Shown here piece by piece: positions 18,119 through 28,062 of a stretch of 64,000 bases of DNA. A program made the position numbers and the translations under genes. The stretch spans positions 1 to 64,000 of the forward strand of contig NZ_CABPSL010000016.1 of NCBI RefSeq assembly GCF_902459665.1, given 5' to 3'. The notes beneath the pieces are model-generated. The model was not told where the DNA came from and ran no database searches. It saw only the letters and a program-made list of their open reading frames with translations. Within the stretch, counting starts at the first letter, position 1; each line of letters starts with the position of its first letter. Source of the stretch: Pandoraea cepalis. GTDB lineage: Bacteria; Pseudomonadota; Gammaproteobacteria; Burkholderiales; Burkholderiaceae.

Positions 18119-19009
18119 ATGAAAACCACTCCGCGTCCGATCGATGCCGCCGCGCTTGCCATCATGTTTGGCCTATGTGCGGTTTGGGGCGGCCAGCAGG
18201 TCGCCGTCAAACTGGCCGTGCCGGTCGTGCCTCCCGTGCTGCAAGCCGGCCTGCGCTCGCTGATCGCGACCGTGCTGGTCGGCGGCTGGATGCTGTGGCG
18301 CCGTCAGAAGCTCTTCACCGGCGACGGCACCTTGCCGGCGGGCCTCCTCGCGGGCTTGCTCTTCTCGCTGGAATTCCTCTGCATCTTCGTCGGCCTGACG
18401 CACACGACGGCCTCGCGCATGGCCGTCTTCCTGTACTCGGCCCCCTGCTTTACCGCCATGGGCCTTCACTGGACGGTGCCGAGCGAACGGCTGCGGCCGA
18501 TGCAATGGCTCGGCATGGCCGTCGCCTTCTGCGGCATCGTGGTCGCGTTCTCGGACGGCAGCGGTTCGGACCTCGCGAAAACGTGGCCCGGCGACCTGCT
18601 CGGTCTCCTCGCCGGCGTGTTCTGGGGAATGACGACGGTGATCGTCCGGGCATCACGCCTGGCGAGCGCCGCACCGTCGAAGACGCTGCTTTACCAACTC
18701 GCCGTCTCGGCCGTGTTGCTGTGCGCACTGGCACTGGGGACAGGCAGCGTGCACGTCGGCCCGATGACGGCCACGACATGGGTCAGCCTCGCTTACCAGT
18801 CCATTGGCGTGGCGTTTGCCAGCTACCTGATCTGGTTCGGGATGCTGACGCGCTACAGCGCTGCCCGCCTCGCGTCGTTCTCGTTCCTGAGCCCGCTCTT
18901 CGGCGTGACGTTCGGCGTGCTGGTGCTGGGCGAATCGGTCGGCTGGCGCTTTGCGGGCGCCGTCGTGCTGGTGTTCGCCGGGATCAGCCTGGTGAACCGG
19001 CGCCGCTGA
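18119..19009 (+). CDS. EamA/DMT-superfamily transporter
   Basis: This inner-membrane protein of 296 residues has about ten hydrophobic segments in two EamA repeats, typical of drug/metabolite exporters. The ATG at 18119 precedes the first membrane segment ([21 protein letters not shown]); a GTG 39 nt upstream is unlikely. Its substrate cannot be told from sequence. The 3' end overlaps the end of convergent rsmA by 26 nt. Confidence 0.88.
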   Translation: MKTTPRPIDAAALAIMFGLCAVWGGQQVAVKLAVPVVPPVLQAGLRSLIATVLVGGWMLWRRQKLFTGDGTLPAGLLAGLLFSLEFLCIFVGLTHTTASRMAVFLYSAPCFTAMGLHWTVPSERLRPMQWLGMAVAFCGIVVAFSDGSGSDLAKTWPGDLLGLLAGVFWGMTTVIVRASRLASAAPSKTLLYQLAVSAVLLCALALGTGSVHVGPMTATTWVSLAYQSIGVAFASYLIWFGMLTRYSAARLASFSFLSPLFGVTFGVLVLGESVGWRFAGAVVLVFAGISLVNRRR

Positions 19010-19817
19010 TCGCGCGCGCAAGCATCACGTATTCGTCGACCGGAACGTCCTCGGCGCGACGGGTGAGATCGAATCCCAGCGCATCGAAATCGACACGATC
19101 GCGGTAACTGTGCAGCGTGTTGCGCAGCATCTTGCGGCGCTGCGAGAACGCCTGCGCCACCACCGCACCGAACACGTCCAGATCGACCTGCGGCAGATCG
19201 GCCACGGCACGCGGAATCATCCGCACCACGGCCGAGTCGACCTTCGGCGGCGGATTGAACGCCTGCGGTGGTACGTCGAGCACCTTGTCCATCCAGTAGC
19301 GATACTGAAGCATGACCGAGAGCCGGCTGTAGTTGCTCGACCCCGCGGGCGCGACCATGCGCTCGACCACTTCGTCCTGCAGCATGAAGTGCTGATCGCG
19401 CACGAGCGCGGCGTAGCGCATCAGATGGAAAAGCAGCGGACTGGAGATGTTGTACGGCAAGTTGCCGACGATGCGCAGCGGGGCTTCGTCGCGTCGATCT
19501 GCCGGAACAAGCGATCCAAAGTCGAAGTCGAGCGCGTCGCCCGCATGCACGCTCACGCGCTCGCCGAACTTGCGCGTAAGGCGTGCAACCAGGTCGCGGT
19601 CGAGTTCGACCACATGCAAATGCGCGAGCCACTCTGTGAGCGGCGTCGTCAGCGCACCCAGCCCCGGCCCGATCTCGACCATCAGGTCGTCGGTGCGCGG
19701 CGAGATCGCGCCTATGATCGCGTCGATCACGCCCATGTCGACGAGAAAATTCTGACCAAAACGTTTGCGCGCCACGTGGCCCTGTTGGACGCCCGTGCGC
19801 TTCGATGCGCTACTCAT
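18984..19817 (-). CDS. rsmA: 16S rRNA dimethyladenosine transferase (A1518/A1519)
   Basis: RsmA (KsgA) dimethylates two adjacent adenines in helix 45 of 16S rRNA. The SAM-binding motif [11 protein letters not shown] is near residues 47-57, and the catalytic [10 protein letters not shown] follows at about residue 119. The N-terminus [11 protein letters not shown] is diagnostic, and 277 residues is a normal length. It is the last gene of the lptD-surA-pdxA-rsmA run, 10 nt after pdxA. Confidence 0.96.
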   Translation of the reverse strand: MSSASKRTGVQQGHVARKRFGQNFLVDMGVIDAIIGAISPRTDDLMVEIGPGLGALTTPLTEWLAHLHVVELDRDLVARLTRKFGERVSVHAGDALDFDFGSLVPADRRDEAPLRIVGNLPYNISSPLLFHLMRYAALVRDQHFMLQDEVVERMVAPAGSSNYSRLSVMLQYRYWMDKVLDVPPQAFNPPPKVDSAVVRMIPRAVADLPQVDLDVFGAVVAQAFSQRRKMLRNTLHSYRDRVDFDALGFDLTRRAEDVPVDEYVMLARAISGAGSPG

Positions 19818-19827
19818 GTGAAATTCC

Positions 19828-20907
19828 TTATGAACGCGGTTTTGCGGCGTGCGGATCGCCGCTCGCGCCTGCGGTCAATGATGCGTGTGTCGCGGCATTG
19901 GCTGCCATGGTGGCGGCCGTACGCAAGGCTTCAAGCAGGCTGCCGCTCTCGGCTTGCCCGGTGCCTGCGAGATCGAGGGCCGTGCCGTGATCGACCGACG
20001 TGCGGATGATCGGCAGGCCTAGCGTGATGTTCACGCCTGCGCCGAAGCTCGCGTACTTGAGCACCGGTAGTCCCTGGTCGTGGTACATCGCGAGAACCGC
20101 ATCGGCCCCTTCGAGGTGGCGTGGCTGGAAGAGTGTATCGGCGGGATACGGGCCGCGAGCGTCGATACCGGCGGCGCGCGCGTCGTCGAGGGCCGGTGTG
20201 ATGACGTCGATTTCCTCGCGGCCGAGGTAACCCGATTCCCCCGCGTGCGGGTTGAGACCGGTGACGAGAATGCGCGGGCGCGTCACGCCGAAATGACGCA
20301 TCAGATCCTGATTGAGGATGATGAGCGTTTGCAGCAGATCGTCGCGACGAATCGCACCCGGCACTTGCGCGAGCGGCAGATGCGTCGTCGCCAGCGCCAC
20401 GCGCAGTCCACCGCCGGCCAGCATCATCACGACACGTGGCGTGCCGGTGCGCTCGGCCAGGTACTCGGTGTGGCCGGTGAAGGCCACGCCACAGTCGTTG
20501 ATCGTGCTCTTCTGTAGCGGTGCCGTGACAATGGCGTGATAGGTGCCGGCCAGCGCTCCATCGATGGCATCGTCGAGCAGTGCCAGCACGTAACGACCGT
20601 TGGCGGCGTCGAGCTTCCCTGCCTGTGCCGTGACGGCGAGCGGATGGTGGACGACACGCACGCGAGCAGCGGCCAGCAATGCCTGCCAGGCGTCGCCGAG
20701 CCCCACGGCCTGCGCACGTGCCGCGAGCAGCGACGCATCGCCGAGCACGGCGAACTGGCAACGGAGAAGGGGGGCGTCGACGCTGACGTCGGTGGCACCT
20801 TCCGTGGGCGACAGGCACTTCACCAGTGCCTGTACCGTCAGCTCCGGCCCGACGCCCGCCGGTTCACCCGTGGTGATGGCGAGGGCGAAGGACCGGTCGG
20901 AAGTCAT
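19828..20907 (-). CDS. pdxA: 4-hydroxythreonine-4-phosphate dehydrogenase
   Basis: PdxA oxidises 4-phosphohydroxy-L-threonine in the DXP-dependent route to pyridoxal phosphate. The three metal-binding His are visible in [23 protein letters not shown] and [13 protein letters not shown]. The N-terminal [13 protein letters not shown] and C-terminal [15 protein letters not shown] motifs are also typical. The 359-residue length includes short extra loops. It lies between surA (51 nt upstream) and rsmA (10 nt downstream), the conserved order. Confidence 0.95.
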   Translation of the reverse strand: MTSDRSFALAITTGEPAGVGPELTVQALVKCLSPTEGATDVSVDAPLLRCQFAVLGDASLLAARAQAVGLGDAWQALLAAARVRVVHHPLAVTAQAGKLDAANGRYVLALLDDAIDGALAGTYHAIVTAPLQKSTINDCGVAFTGHTEYLAERTGTPRVVMMLAGGGLRVALATTHLPLAQVPGAIRRDDLLQTLIILNQDLMRHFGVTRPRILVTGLNPHAGESGYLGREEIDVITPALDDARAAGIDARGPYPADTLFQPRHLEGADAVLAMYHDQGLPVLKYASFGAGVNITLGLPIIRTSVDHGTALDLAGTGQAESGSLLEALRTAATMAANAATHASLTAGASGDPHAAKPRS

Positions 20908-20958
20908 GCCTGGGACGAGAGAGAGAAGAGAGGGGGACTGAAATGTCTCACACGCCGC

Positions 20959-22326
20959 TTACTGTTGCGCGCTATTGAGACGATAGTCGACATAAGCACT
21001 GTCACGCAGTTGCTGCAACCAGTCGCGGTACTGCTGCTCGGCCTTGCGGCCACGCAGTTCCTGCATCGCGACATTGCGCTCCTGATCGCCCGAGACCTGC
21101 GTCTCGCGATGACCCAGCACTTGAATCAGGTGATAGCCATACTCAGAGCGCACCGGGTCGCTGATCTGACCGTCCTTGAGTTCGGACATGGCGCGCTCGA
21201 ATGCCGGTACGGTCTCACCCGGCGAGATCCAGCCGAGATCACCGCCCTGCGATGCCGAACCGTCCGCCGAGAACTGTCGTGCAAAGTCCGCGAAATCGCC
21301 CTTCCCCGCTTCGATCTTGGCCTTGATGTCGAGCAGCTTTTGACGAGCCTGCGCTTCCGACACACCATCGCCCACCCGGATCAGGATGTGACGCGCGTGG
21401 ATCTGCGGCACGGTCATGCCTTGCTCACCGCCCTGCTTGCGGGTCTCGACCAGCTTGATGACGTGGAAGCCGTTGTTGCTGCGAAGCACCTGCGGAACCA
21501 CCGTCCCTGGCTGCAGCTTCTGAATCTGGCTCAGGTACAGATCGGGAATGCGTTCGGGAATGCGAAAGCCCATGTCGCCGCCGCTCGCGGCATCGGAGGC
21601 GTCCGAATACTGCTTGGCAAGCGCTGCGAAATCTCCGCCGGCTTTCGCCTTGTCCAGTGCTTCGTCCGCCTTCTTCTGCGCCGCACTGACCTGGTCGGGC
21701 GAAGCGCCCTCGGGCACCTTCACGAGGATTTCGCTCAGGCGGTACTCGGTTTCAGACGGCGTCGCCGTGGCACCGCGCTGTGCGGCGAGGAAGGTGTTGA
21801 CTTCCGAATCGCTGACTTGCACCTGACTGTCGACTTCGCGATCGCGCAGGCGTGCCATCACGATCTGTTCGCGCACTTCCTTGCGGAAGGCGTCCCATGG
21901 CACACCGGCCTGCGACAGTCTCGCCTTGTACTGATCGATGCTCAGATGGTTGTCGGCGGCGATGCGTTGCAGGGCCTGCTCGACGTCGGCGTCCTTCACG
22001 ACGATGCCGTCTTCCTTCGCGCGCTGAAGCTGCACTTGCGTGACGATCAATTGCTCGAGCACCTGGCGCTGCAGCAGATCGGCGTCCGGAATCGGCCGCT
22101 TGGCGAGCACTAGCTGATGCTTGGCCTCCTCGATACGCGCGTCGAGTTCCTTCCGGGTGATCACGCTGTCGTTGACCACGGCCACGATGGAATCGACCGC
22201 GCGCACGGACGATGCAGGCGTCCCCGCGACACGGCTACCGACCGGCGCCGGCTGGGCCACCGCCACCCCGGCGGCGAGACACAGGCTCGCCAGCAGCGAG
22301 GCACGCTTCACAAACATGTCATTCAT
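20959..22326 (-). CDS. surA: Periplasmic chaperone and peptidyl-prolyl isomerase SurA
   Basis: SurA escorts unfolded outer-membrane proteins to the BAM complex. A signal peptide (about residues 1-25, ending AGVAVAQPAP) is followed by a SurA N-terminal chaperone domain and two parvulin domains. The first parvulin domain begins near TEYRLSEILVK and the second near QIHARHILIRV, which carries the conserved GGDLGW and FAELKDG-like features. The 455 residues fit the family. The start overlaps the lptD stop by 8 nt. Its operon partner LptD is a known type of SurA client. Confidence 0.95.
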   Translation of the reverse strand: MNDMFVKRASLLASLCLAAGVAVAQPAPVGSRVAGTPASSVRAVDSIVAVVNDSVITRKELDARIEEAKHQLVLAKRPIPDADLLQRQVLEQLIVTQVQLQRAKEDGIVVKDADVEQALQRIAADNHLSIDQYKARLSQAGVPWDAFRKEVREQIVMARLRDREVDSQVQVSDSEVNTFLAAQRGATATPSETEYRLSEILVKVPEGASPDQVSAAQKKADEALDKAKAGGDFAALAKQYSDASDAASGGDMGFRIPERIPDLYLSQIQKLQPGTVVPQVLRSNNGFHVIKLVETRKQGGEQGMTVPQIHARHILIRVGDGVSEAQARQKLLDIKAKIEAGKGDFADFARQFSADGSASQGGDLGWISPGETVPAFERAMSELKDGQISDPVRSEYGYHLIQVLGHRETQVSGDQERNVAMQELRGRKAEQQYRDWLQQLRDSAYVDYRLNSAQQ

Positions 22327-24679
22327 AGTTGCTGAATCGAGAAGGAATCTGGTTCGTCGGCGGCGCCTGATAACCCGGCACCCCGACCTTGAAGGCTTCT
22401 GTGGCGCTGTTGCCGGACTTCGTCAAGCCTTTTAACTCCAACTGCGCGAAGATACGCGAAGTTGTCGTGGTGGCATTGGTCGCATAGCGCTGGAGCCCCA
22501 CCCGGAAGGCCCAGCAGTCGGCATCATACTCGAAACCCGCCAGGGCATCGATGAAGGTCTTGTCGGTAATGCTGTAGTTCAGGCGCCCCACAACGCCCAA
22601 CCGCGGTGTGATCGGCCACTGACCGGAAAGTTCGACCTGATTGATCGGCGTGACGGTCAATGCGGTCTGTCCCACGACCGGCACAGGGTTTCGGAGGTAG
22701 CGGTAATACACGTTGAACACCCGTCGCTCCCCCGGGCGCCATGTCACGCCGACATCCGAGCGGTTGAACTGCGACGTGCTCGGGCTGTATTGCACGGCGG
22801 TGCTGAACGTGATGTTTCGGTAAAGCAATGCCGAACCACCGACCAGAAAATCGGATATGCCGGCGTCTTCCGGCGTGCCGCCCGGCATCGTCACGAGCGA
22901 GCGTGTGAAGTTGTAGCGCTGCGCGTACCAGACACGGCCTCGTTCCACCCCCGACTCCGCATCGATCAGGCGCGAGGTCAGTGCCGCCGTCACGCGATTG
23001 GCATCCTGAATCCGGTCGACGCCGATGAACGAGTTCTCGCTGAAGATTTCCGCCAGGTTGAAGTCGGAAACCGCGCTGTCGAAAATCGGAATGGAACTCT
23101 GATTTCGATACGGCGTGTAGACATAGAACAGGCGCGGTTCCAGCGTCTGCCGCATCGCCGAGCCGAACAGGTTCAGCGGGCGCTCGAACGTCAGTCCGGT
23201 ATCGAGGCTGAGCGTCGGCACCGTGCGCGTGATCGACGACTGCATCGTCGAGCCGTTCGCATAATCGATGTTGTACGCGGCCGCGTTGAAGATAACCTTC
23301 GGCACGATAAAGTAGCCAGGGGTCAGGATCGGGTAGCTCAACGTCGGCTGCGCATAAAGGCGCTCGCCATTTGGCTGCCCCGTCGACGACGCAATCTGGA
23401 ACCGGTTGTACTTGATCGGCATCGTGAAATCGAAGCCGTGGAAGTCCAGCTTGTTGTAGGTCGCCGACAGTTCCGGCACCGACTCGTACTGCGGCGCGGT
23501 CGGCGCGAGCGTCTGATACTTCAGCACTCGGGCAAGGAACGACCAATTGCCGTACCCCCACGTCAACCCGGCTTCGCGATTGTAGACACGCTGCACACCG
23601 GTCTGGAAGTTGGTGCCCGCACCGAAATCGTCCGGATAGGTGTCGTCGGAGACCTTCGTGAAGTTGACGTAGCCATTCACGCCGTAGCCGAGCGACTGGC
23701 TATGCTGCCATGTGAACGTGTAGCGGGCGTCCCCCGTAATTCGGTCCTTCGGCAGGTATTCGAAATGGAACAACCCTGCGTACGTCGGCTCGAGGTAGCG
23801 GAAATCGCCGTTGAGCATCACACCGCGCTTGGTCATGAAGCGGGGGGTGAGCGTCAGGTCACGGTTCGGCGCGATATTGAAGTAATACGGCGTCGCCAGC
23901 TCGAAGCCGGTGCGGCTCGACTGAGTGAAGGTCGGCGCCAGGAAGCCCGAGCGACGTTCGTTCGACGTCGGGAACGACAGATACGGGCTGGCAAGAATCG
24001 GCACGCCCTGGAAAAACAGGATGCCGTTGTACGCCGTGCCTTCCTGCTGCTCCTGATCGAACTCGAACTCGGACGCCTTGATGTACCAGGCTGGCGTCTT
24101 GCCGTCGTCCGTGCACGCGCAGGCGGAATACGTGCCGCGCTGCAGGGTCACCACGTTGCTCGCCTCGACGTCCGCGCGCTCCGACTTTCCGCCCCCGCCC
24201 GTCACGAGTTTGTAGGTCGGCGTCAGCATATAGCCGTCGCCCGCACCGGTGTACATATGCGCCTCGGGGCCGAGGAACAGATTGCCCCCTTGCGACAGGC
24301 GCGCATTGCCACGCGCCACGACCTCGTCAGAGTCCTGATCGTACGTGAGGCGATCGCCCTTCACGAACGAACGGTACTTGCGCGCCTCGGCGTCGCCATC
24401 GACGGTCGCATCCACGTTGGTCCGGCCGGTGAGGTGCATGCCGCGCACATACATCGGCACGTCGTCTCCGGCGCCCAACGGGTTGTCGACGAGCGCCGGC
24501 ACCGTGCGCAACACCAATCCGTCGCTCTTGGCAATATCGGGAGGGGGGGCTTCCTGCGCACCGGCGAGCGAACACCACACGCCCGGCAGGGAGAGCAGGA
24601 GTGCCAGTGGCTTTCGGCGCGCGCGCATCAGGCGCCGCAGCGAAGAAACATCATTCGTATGGACTTGTTTATCCGGCAT
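22319..24679 (-). CDS. lptD: LPS-assembly outer-membrane protein LptD
   Basis: LptD is the outer-membrane beta-barrel that, with LptE, inserts lipopolysaccharide into the outer leaflet. The mature part has an OstA-like periplasmic domain (DGLVLRTVPAL... to about residue 150) and a C-terminal barrel with the conserved CWAFRVGLQRY segment near the end. A signal peptide is visible ending SLAGAQEAPPP. Starts at 24679 (MPDKQVHT) and 24628 (MRARRKPL, directly before the signal core) are both possible. Neither has a strong ribosome site, and the open frame reaches back into divergent amgK. LptE is encoded at 39671 in this window. Confidence 0.93.
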   Translation of the reverse strand: MPDKQVHTNDVSSLRRLMRARRKPLALLLSLPGVWCSLAGAQEAPPPDIAKSDGLVLRTVPALVDNPLGAGDDVPMYVRGMHLTGRTNVDATVDGDAEARKYRSFVKGDRLTYDQDSDEVVARGNARLSQGGNLFLGPEAHMYTGAGDGYMLTPTYKLVTGGGGKSERADVEASNVVTLQRGTYSACACTDDGKTPAWYIKASEFEFDQEQQEGTAYNGILFFQGVPILASPYLSFPTSNERRSGFLAPTFTQSSRTGFELATPYYFNIAPNRDLTLTPRFMTKRGVMLNGDFRYLEPTYAGLFHFEYLPKDRITGDARYTFTWQHSQSLGYGVNGYVNFTKVSDDTYPDDFGAGTNFQTGVQRVYNREAGLTWGYGNWSFLARVLKYQTLAPTAPQYESVPELSATYNKLDFHGFDFTMPIKYNRFQIASSTGQPNGERLYAQPTLSYPILTPGYFIVPKVIFNAAAYNIDYANGSTMQSSITRTVPTLSLDTGLTFERPLNLFGSAMRQTLEPRLFYVYTPYRNQSSIPIFDSAVSDFNLAEIFSENSFIGVDRIQDANRVTAALTSRLIDAESGVERGRVWYAQRYNFTRSLVTMPGGTPEDAGISDFLVGGSALLYRNITFSTAVQYSPSTSQFNRSDVGVTWRPGERRVFNVYYRYLRNPVPVVGQTALTVTPINQVELSGQWPITPRLGVVGRLNYSITDKTFIDALAGFEYDADCWAFRVGLQRYATNATTTTSRIFAQLELKGLTKSGNSATEAFKVGVPGYQAPPTNQIPSRFSNYE

Positions 24680-24811
24680 GTACGCAAACAGCGTGACAAT
24701 CGAGGCGCCGCTTGCAGGCAGCCAATCCCGCATGTCTGCACGGCGTTGCCGGGACATTCGGGACGGTCGATCGAGGTCGAGAAACAGGGCGTCTGGAAAA
24801 CATGATCGGGT

Positions 24812-24817
24812 ATTATA
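24812..24817 (-). promoter_or_regulatory. Probable -10 of the lptD operon
   Basis: TATAAT on the minus strand lies ~130 nt upstream of the chosen lptD start and only 25 nt from the divergent amgK ATG. The two promoters must overlap. No clear -35 was found. Confidence 0.35.
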
Positions 24818-24842
24818 TGGCAAGACGTTTACGACCCCCATC

Positions 24843-25928
24843 ATGACCGCACATCCCGCTGCCTCCGCGAGTGTTTCCGACGCTTCCCACGCGCTCTCCA
24901 ACGCCACCGATGCTCGCCTGCAAGCCCTCGGCCACTGGCTCGCCAGCATCGCCGAACCGTTCGCGCTGGACATGGCGCAGTGGGCGCCGGCCTCCGCGGA
25001 CGCCAGTTTCCGGCGCTACTTCCGTATCGGCAGTCACGATCCTGCGCATCCGAGCCTGATCGTGATGGACGCACCGCCGCCGCAGGAGGATTGCCGTCCG
25101 TTCGTGCACGTCGCCCAATTACTCGCCGACGCGGGCCTGCAGGCTCCGAAGGTGCTCGCCGAAGATCTCGCGCAGGGTTTCCTGCTGCTCTCGGACCTCG
25201 GGCGCGAGACGTATCTCGACGTCATCAACGAGGACAATGCCCGCCCCCTCATGCGCGCCGCGCTCGATGCGCTGATCGTCTGGCAGATGCAGTCCCGCCC
25301 GGACGTGCTGCCCGCGTACGACACGGCGCTGCTCCAGCGCGAACTCGATCTGTTCCCGGACTGGTACGTTGGCAAGCACCTGAAGGTAACGCTGAGCGCG
25401 GACCAACGGGCGACGCTCGACCGCATCAATCAGTTGCTCATCGACAGTGCGCTCGCGCAACCCAAGGTGTTCGTGCACCGCGATTACATGCCGCGCAATC
25501 TGATGCCAGGCCTGCCGGGCACCACGGGTCCCGGCATTCTCGACTTCCAGGACGCCGTCTACGGACCGCTCACGTACGACGTGATCTCGCTGATGCGCGA
25601 TGCCTTCCTCAGTTGGGACGAAGAACGTCAGCTCGACTGGCTGGCGTATTACTGGGAACGCGCCCGCAAGGCCGGCCTGCCGGTCGACGCCGACTTCGGC
25701 GAGTTTTACCGTCAGGCGGAATGGATGGGGCTGCAGCGTCATCTGAAGGTGCTCGGTATTTTCGCGCGCATCAACTATCGTGACGGCAAGCCGCGCTATC
25801 TGGCCGACACGCCGCGCTTCCTCGGCTACGCGCGCAAGGTCGCCGACCGCTACGCGCCGCTCCGCCCGCTCGCCCAGTTGCTCGATGCACTGACCGGCCA
25901 GCGCACGGATGTCGGCTACACGTTCTGA
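24843..25928 (+). CDS. amgK: N-acetylmuramate/N-acetylglucosamine kinase AmgK
   Basis: This 361-residue aminoglycoside-phosphotransferase-fold kinase has catalytic motifs VFVHRDYMPRNLM and GILDFQDAVYGP. AmgK phosphorylates the anomeric hydroxyl of MurNAc and GlcNAc released in peptidoglycan turnover. The ATG at 24843 is chosen because sequence further upstream overlaps lptD and is not conserved. It is followed 10 nt later by murU, the next enzyme of the same recycling shunt, which supports the specific name over a generic phosphotransferase. Confidence 0.88.
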   Translation: MTAHPAASASVSDASHALSNATDARLQALGHWLASIAEPFALDMAQWAPASADASFRRYFRIGSHDPAHPSLIVMDAPPPQEDCRPFVHVAQLLADAGLQAPKVLAEDLAQGFLLLSDLGRETYLDVINEDNARPLMRAALDALIVWQMQSRPDVLPAYDTALLQRELDLFPDWYVGKHLKVTLSADQRATLDRINQLLIDSALAQPKVFVHRDYMPRNLMPGLPGTTGPGILDFQDAVYGPLTYDVISLMRDAFLSWDEERQLDWLAYYWERARKAGLPVDADFGEFYRQAEWMGLQRHLKVLGIFARINYRDGKPRYLADTPRFLGYARKVADRYAPLRPLAQLLDALTGQRTDVGYTF

Positions 25929-25938
25929 GGCGCACCGC

Positions 25939-26688
25939 ATGACCGCAATGAAGGCGATGATCTTCGCGGCCGGGCGCGGCGAGCGCATGCGCCCGCTCAC
26001 CGACGCCACGCCCAAGCCACTGCTCGGTGTCGGCGGCAAGCCGATCATCGTCTGGCAGATCGAAGCGCTGGCGCGCGCGGGGTTCACGGATATCGTGATC
26101 AATCACGCTTGGCTGGGCGCGCAGATCGAGGCCGCGCTAGGCGACGGCCGCGCATTTGGCGTTCGGCTTGCCTACTCGGCCGAGCGCGAAGCCCTGGAAA
26201 CCGCCGGCGGAATCGCCTGCGCGCGCCCGTTGCTCGAAGGCGCCGGCGACGTGTTCCTGGCGATCGCGGGCGATATTTTCACCTCGTTCGACTACGCGGC
26301 GTTGCGCCCTCATGCGGCAAGCATGGCCGCGCAGCCTGCGCCCGGCATGCACCTGGTGATGGTGCCGAACCCGCCGTTTCATCCGAAAGGCGACTTCGCC
26401 CTCGACCCCGCTGGCCAACTGCATCTCCCCGAGGCCGCCCCGCCCACGGCGCAGGCGCTGACGTTCGGCAGCATCGCGCTGTACGACCTCCGGCTCTTTG
26501 CCGACATCGCCTCGGGCACGCGCATGGCGCTCACGCCGCTGTACCAGCGCTCGATCGCCGCCGGGCGTGTTAGTGGCGAGCGCTTCGATGGCGTGTGGGA
26601 AAACGTTGGCACCCCGGCACAACTCGCTGCGTTGAACGCCGACGTGCGGGCCCGGCACGACGGCGCCCCCGGCAGTAGAATCGCCTGA
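25939..26688 (+). CDS. murU: N-acetylmuramate alpha-1-phosphate uridylyltransferase MurU
   Basis: This is a 249-residue sugar-phosphate nucleotidyltransferase with the N-terminal signature IFAAGRGERMRPLTDATPKPLL, the GD motif in AIAGDIFTSF and the C-terminal WENVGTPAQL. MurU makes UDP-MurNAc from MurNAc-1-phosphate and so bypasses de novo MurA/MurB, a route associated with fosfomycin tolerance. Pairing with amgK directly upstream supports the assignment over other nucleotidyltransferases. The start at 25939 fits the family N-terminus (MTAMKAMIFAAG). Confidence 0.88.
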   Translation: MTAMKAMIFAAGRGERMRPLTDATPKPLLGVGGKPIIVWQIEALARAGFTDIVINHAWLGAQIEAALGDGRAFGVRLAYSAEREALETAGGIACARPLLEGAGDVFLAIAGDIFTSFDYAALRPHAASMAAQPAPGMHLVMVPNPPFHPKGDFALDPAGQLHLPEAAPPTAQALTFGSIALYDLRLFADIASGTRMALTPLYQRSIAAGRVSGERFDGVWENVGTPAQLAALNADVRARHDGAPGSRIA

Positions 26689-26718
26689 CGACGTTTTCAA
26701 TCGACCGAACCGACCGAA

Positions 26719-28062
26719 ATGGAGCCCGCGATGACTGATTCCCCCTACCGCGCCCGCCGCGAGCGCGTCATCGAACAGATGCGCAAGGCCGGTGGCGGTG
26801 TCGCCGTTCTGCCGACCGCGCCCGAAGTGCCGCGCAACCGCGACAGCGACTATCCCTATCGTCACGACAGCTATTTCTATTACCTGTCCGGCTTCACGGA
26901 GCCCGATGCGGTCGTGGTGCTCGACAGCCGCACGGGTCATTCCATCCTGTTCTGCCGCGCGAAGAACGAAGAACGCGAGATCTGGGACGGCTATCGCTAC
27001 GGCCCGGAAGCCGCGCGCGAGACCTTCGGCTTCGACGCCGCCTACCCCATCGACGAGATCGATACGCGCGTGCCGCAACTGCTGGCCGACGCGCCGGCGC
27101 TGTTCTATGCGCTCGGCGCTTCGGCGCAGCAGGATCGTCAGGTCCGTCACTGGCTGAGCGCGGTGCGTGCGCAGGGCCGAACGGGGGTGTCGGCACCGTC
27201 TGCCGCGCGCGATATCCGCGCGATCCTCGACGAGATGCGTCTGGTCAAGGACCCGGTTGAAATCGACATCATGGCGCGTGCGGGCAAGATTTCGGCAGAA
27301 GCCCATGTGCGTGCGATGAAGGCATCGCGCCCGGGGCTGCGTGAATATCATCTCGAAGCCGAGCTGCTATACGAATTCCGCCGCAACGGCTCGCAATTCC
27401 CCGCTTACGGTTCGATCGTCGCCACCGGCGCCAATGCGACGGTGCTGCACTATCGCGCCGGCGACGCCAAGCTGCGCGACGGCGATCTGTGCCTGATCGA
27501 TGCCGCTTGCGAACTCGATGGCTACGCGTCGGACATCACGCGCACGTTCCCGGTCAACGGCAAGTTCACTGCGGCACAGCGCGAGCTGTATGACATCGTG
27601 CTCGCCTCGCAACAGGCGGCTATCGACGCAACGCGCGCGGGCGTGCGCTTCGACGCGCCCCACGATGCCGCCGTGCGCGTGCTCGCCCAAGGCATGCTCG
27701 ACACGGGTCTGCTCAAACACGATGCGGTGGGCGGCCTCGACGACGTAATCGCCAACAAGTCGTTCAGCCGCTTCTACATGCACCGCACGGGGCACTGGAT
27801 CGGCATGGACGTCCACGATTGCGGCGAGTACCGCGAGGAGGGTCCGAACGGCGAACGTCCGTGGCGCACGCTGGTCCCGAACATGGTGACGACCATCGAG
27901 CCGGGCATCTACGTGCGCCCCGCGCCGGACATCGACGAGCGCTACTGGAACATCGGCATTCGCATCGAGGACGATGCGGTCGTGACCGCCGACGGCTGCA
28001 CACTGCTCACGCGCGACGTGCCGGTCGATGCCGACGAGATCGAAGCGCTGATGCGTGGCTGA
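26719..28062 (+). CDS. pepP: Xaa-Pro aminopeptidase P
   Basis: PepP removes N-terminal residues that precede proline. The 447-residue protein has an N-terminal creatinase-like domain and a pita-bread catalytic domain. The dinuclear metal ligands are visible as Asp (LIDAACELDGY), Asp (SDITRTFP), His (HRTGHWIGMDVHD), Glu (TTIEPGIYV) and Glu (IRIEDD). The stop overlaps the following ubiH-type start (TGATG), the classical pepP-ubiH neighbourhood. Confidence 0.94.
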   Translation: MEPAMTDSPYRARRERVIEQMRKAGGGVAVLPTAPEVPRNRDSDYPYRHDSYFYYLSGFTEPDAVVVLDSRTGHSILFCRAKNEEREIWDGYRYGPEAARETFGFDAAYPIDEIDTRVPQLLADAPALFYALGASAQQDRQVRHWLSAVRAQGRTGVSAPSAARDIRAILDEMRLVKDPVEIDIMARAGKISAEAHVRAMKASRPGLREYHLEAELLYEFRRNGSQFPAYGSIVATGANATVLHYRAGDAKLRDGDLCLIDAACELDGYASDITRTFPVNGKFTAAQRELYDIVLASQQAAIDATRAGVRFDAPHDAAVRVLAQGMLDTGLLKHDAVGGLDDVIANKSFSRFYMHRTGHWIGMDVHDCGEYREEGPNGERPWRTLVPNMVTTIEPGIYVRPAPDIDERYWNIGIRIEDDAVVTADGCTLLTRDVPVDADEIEALMRG

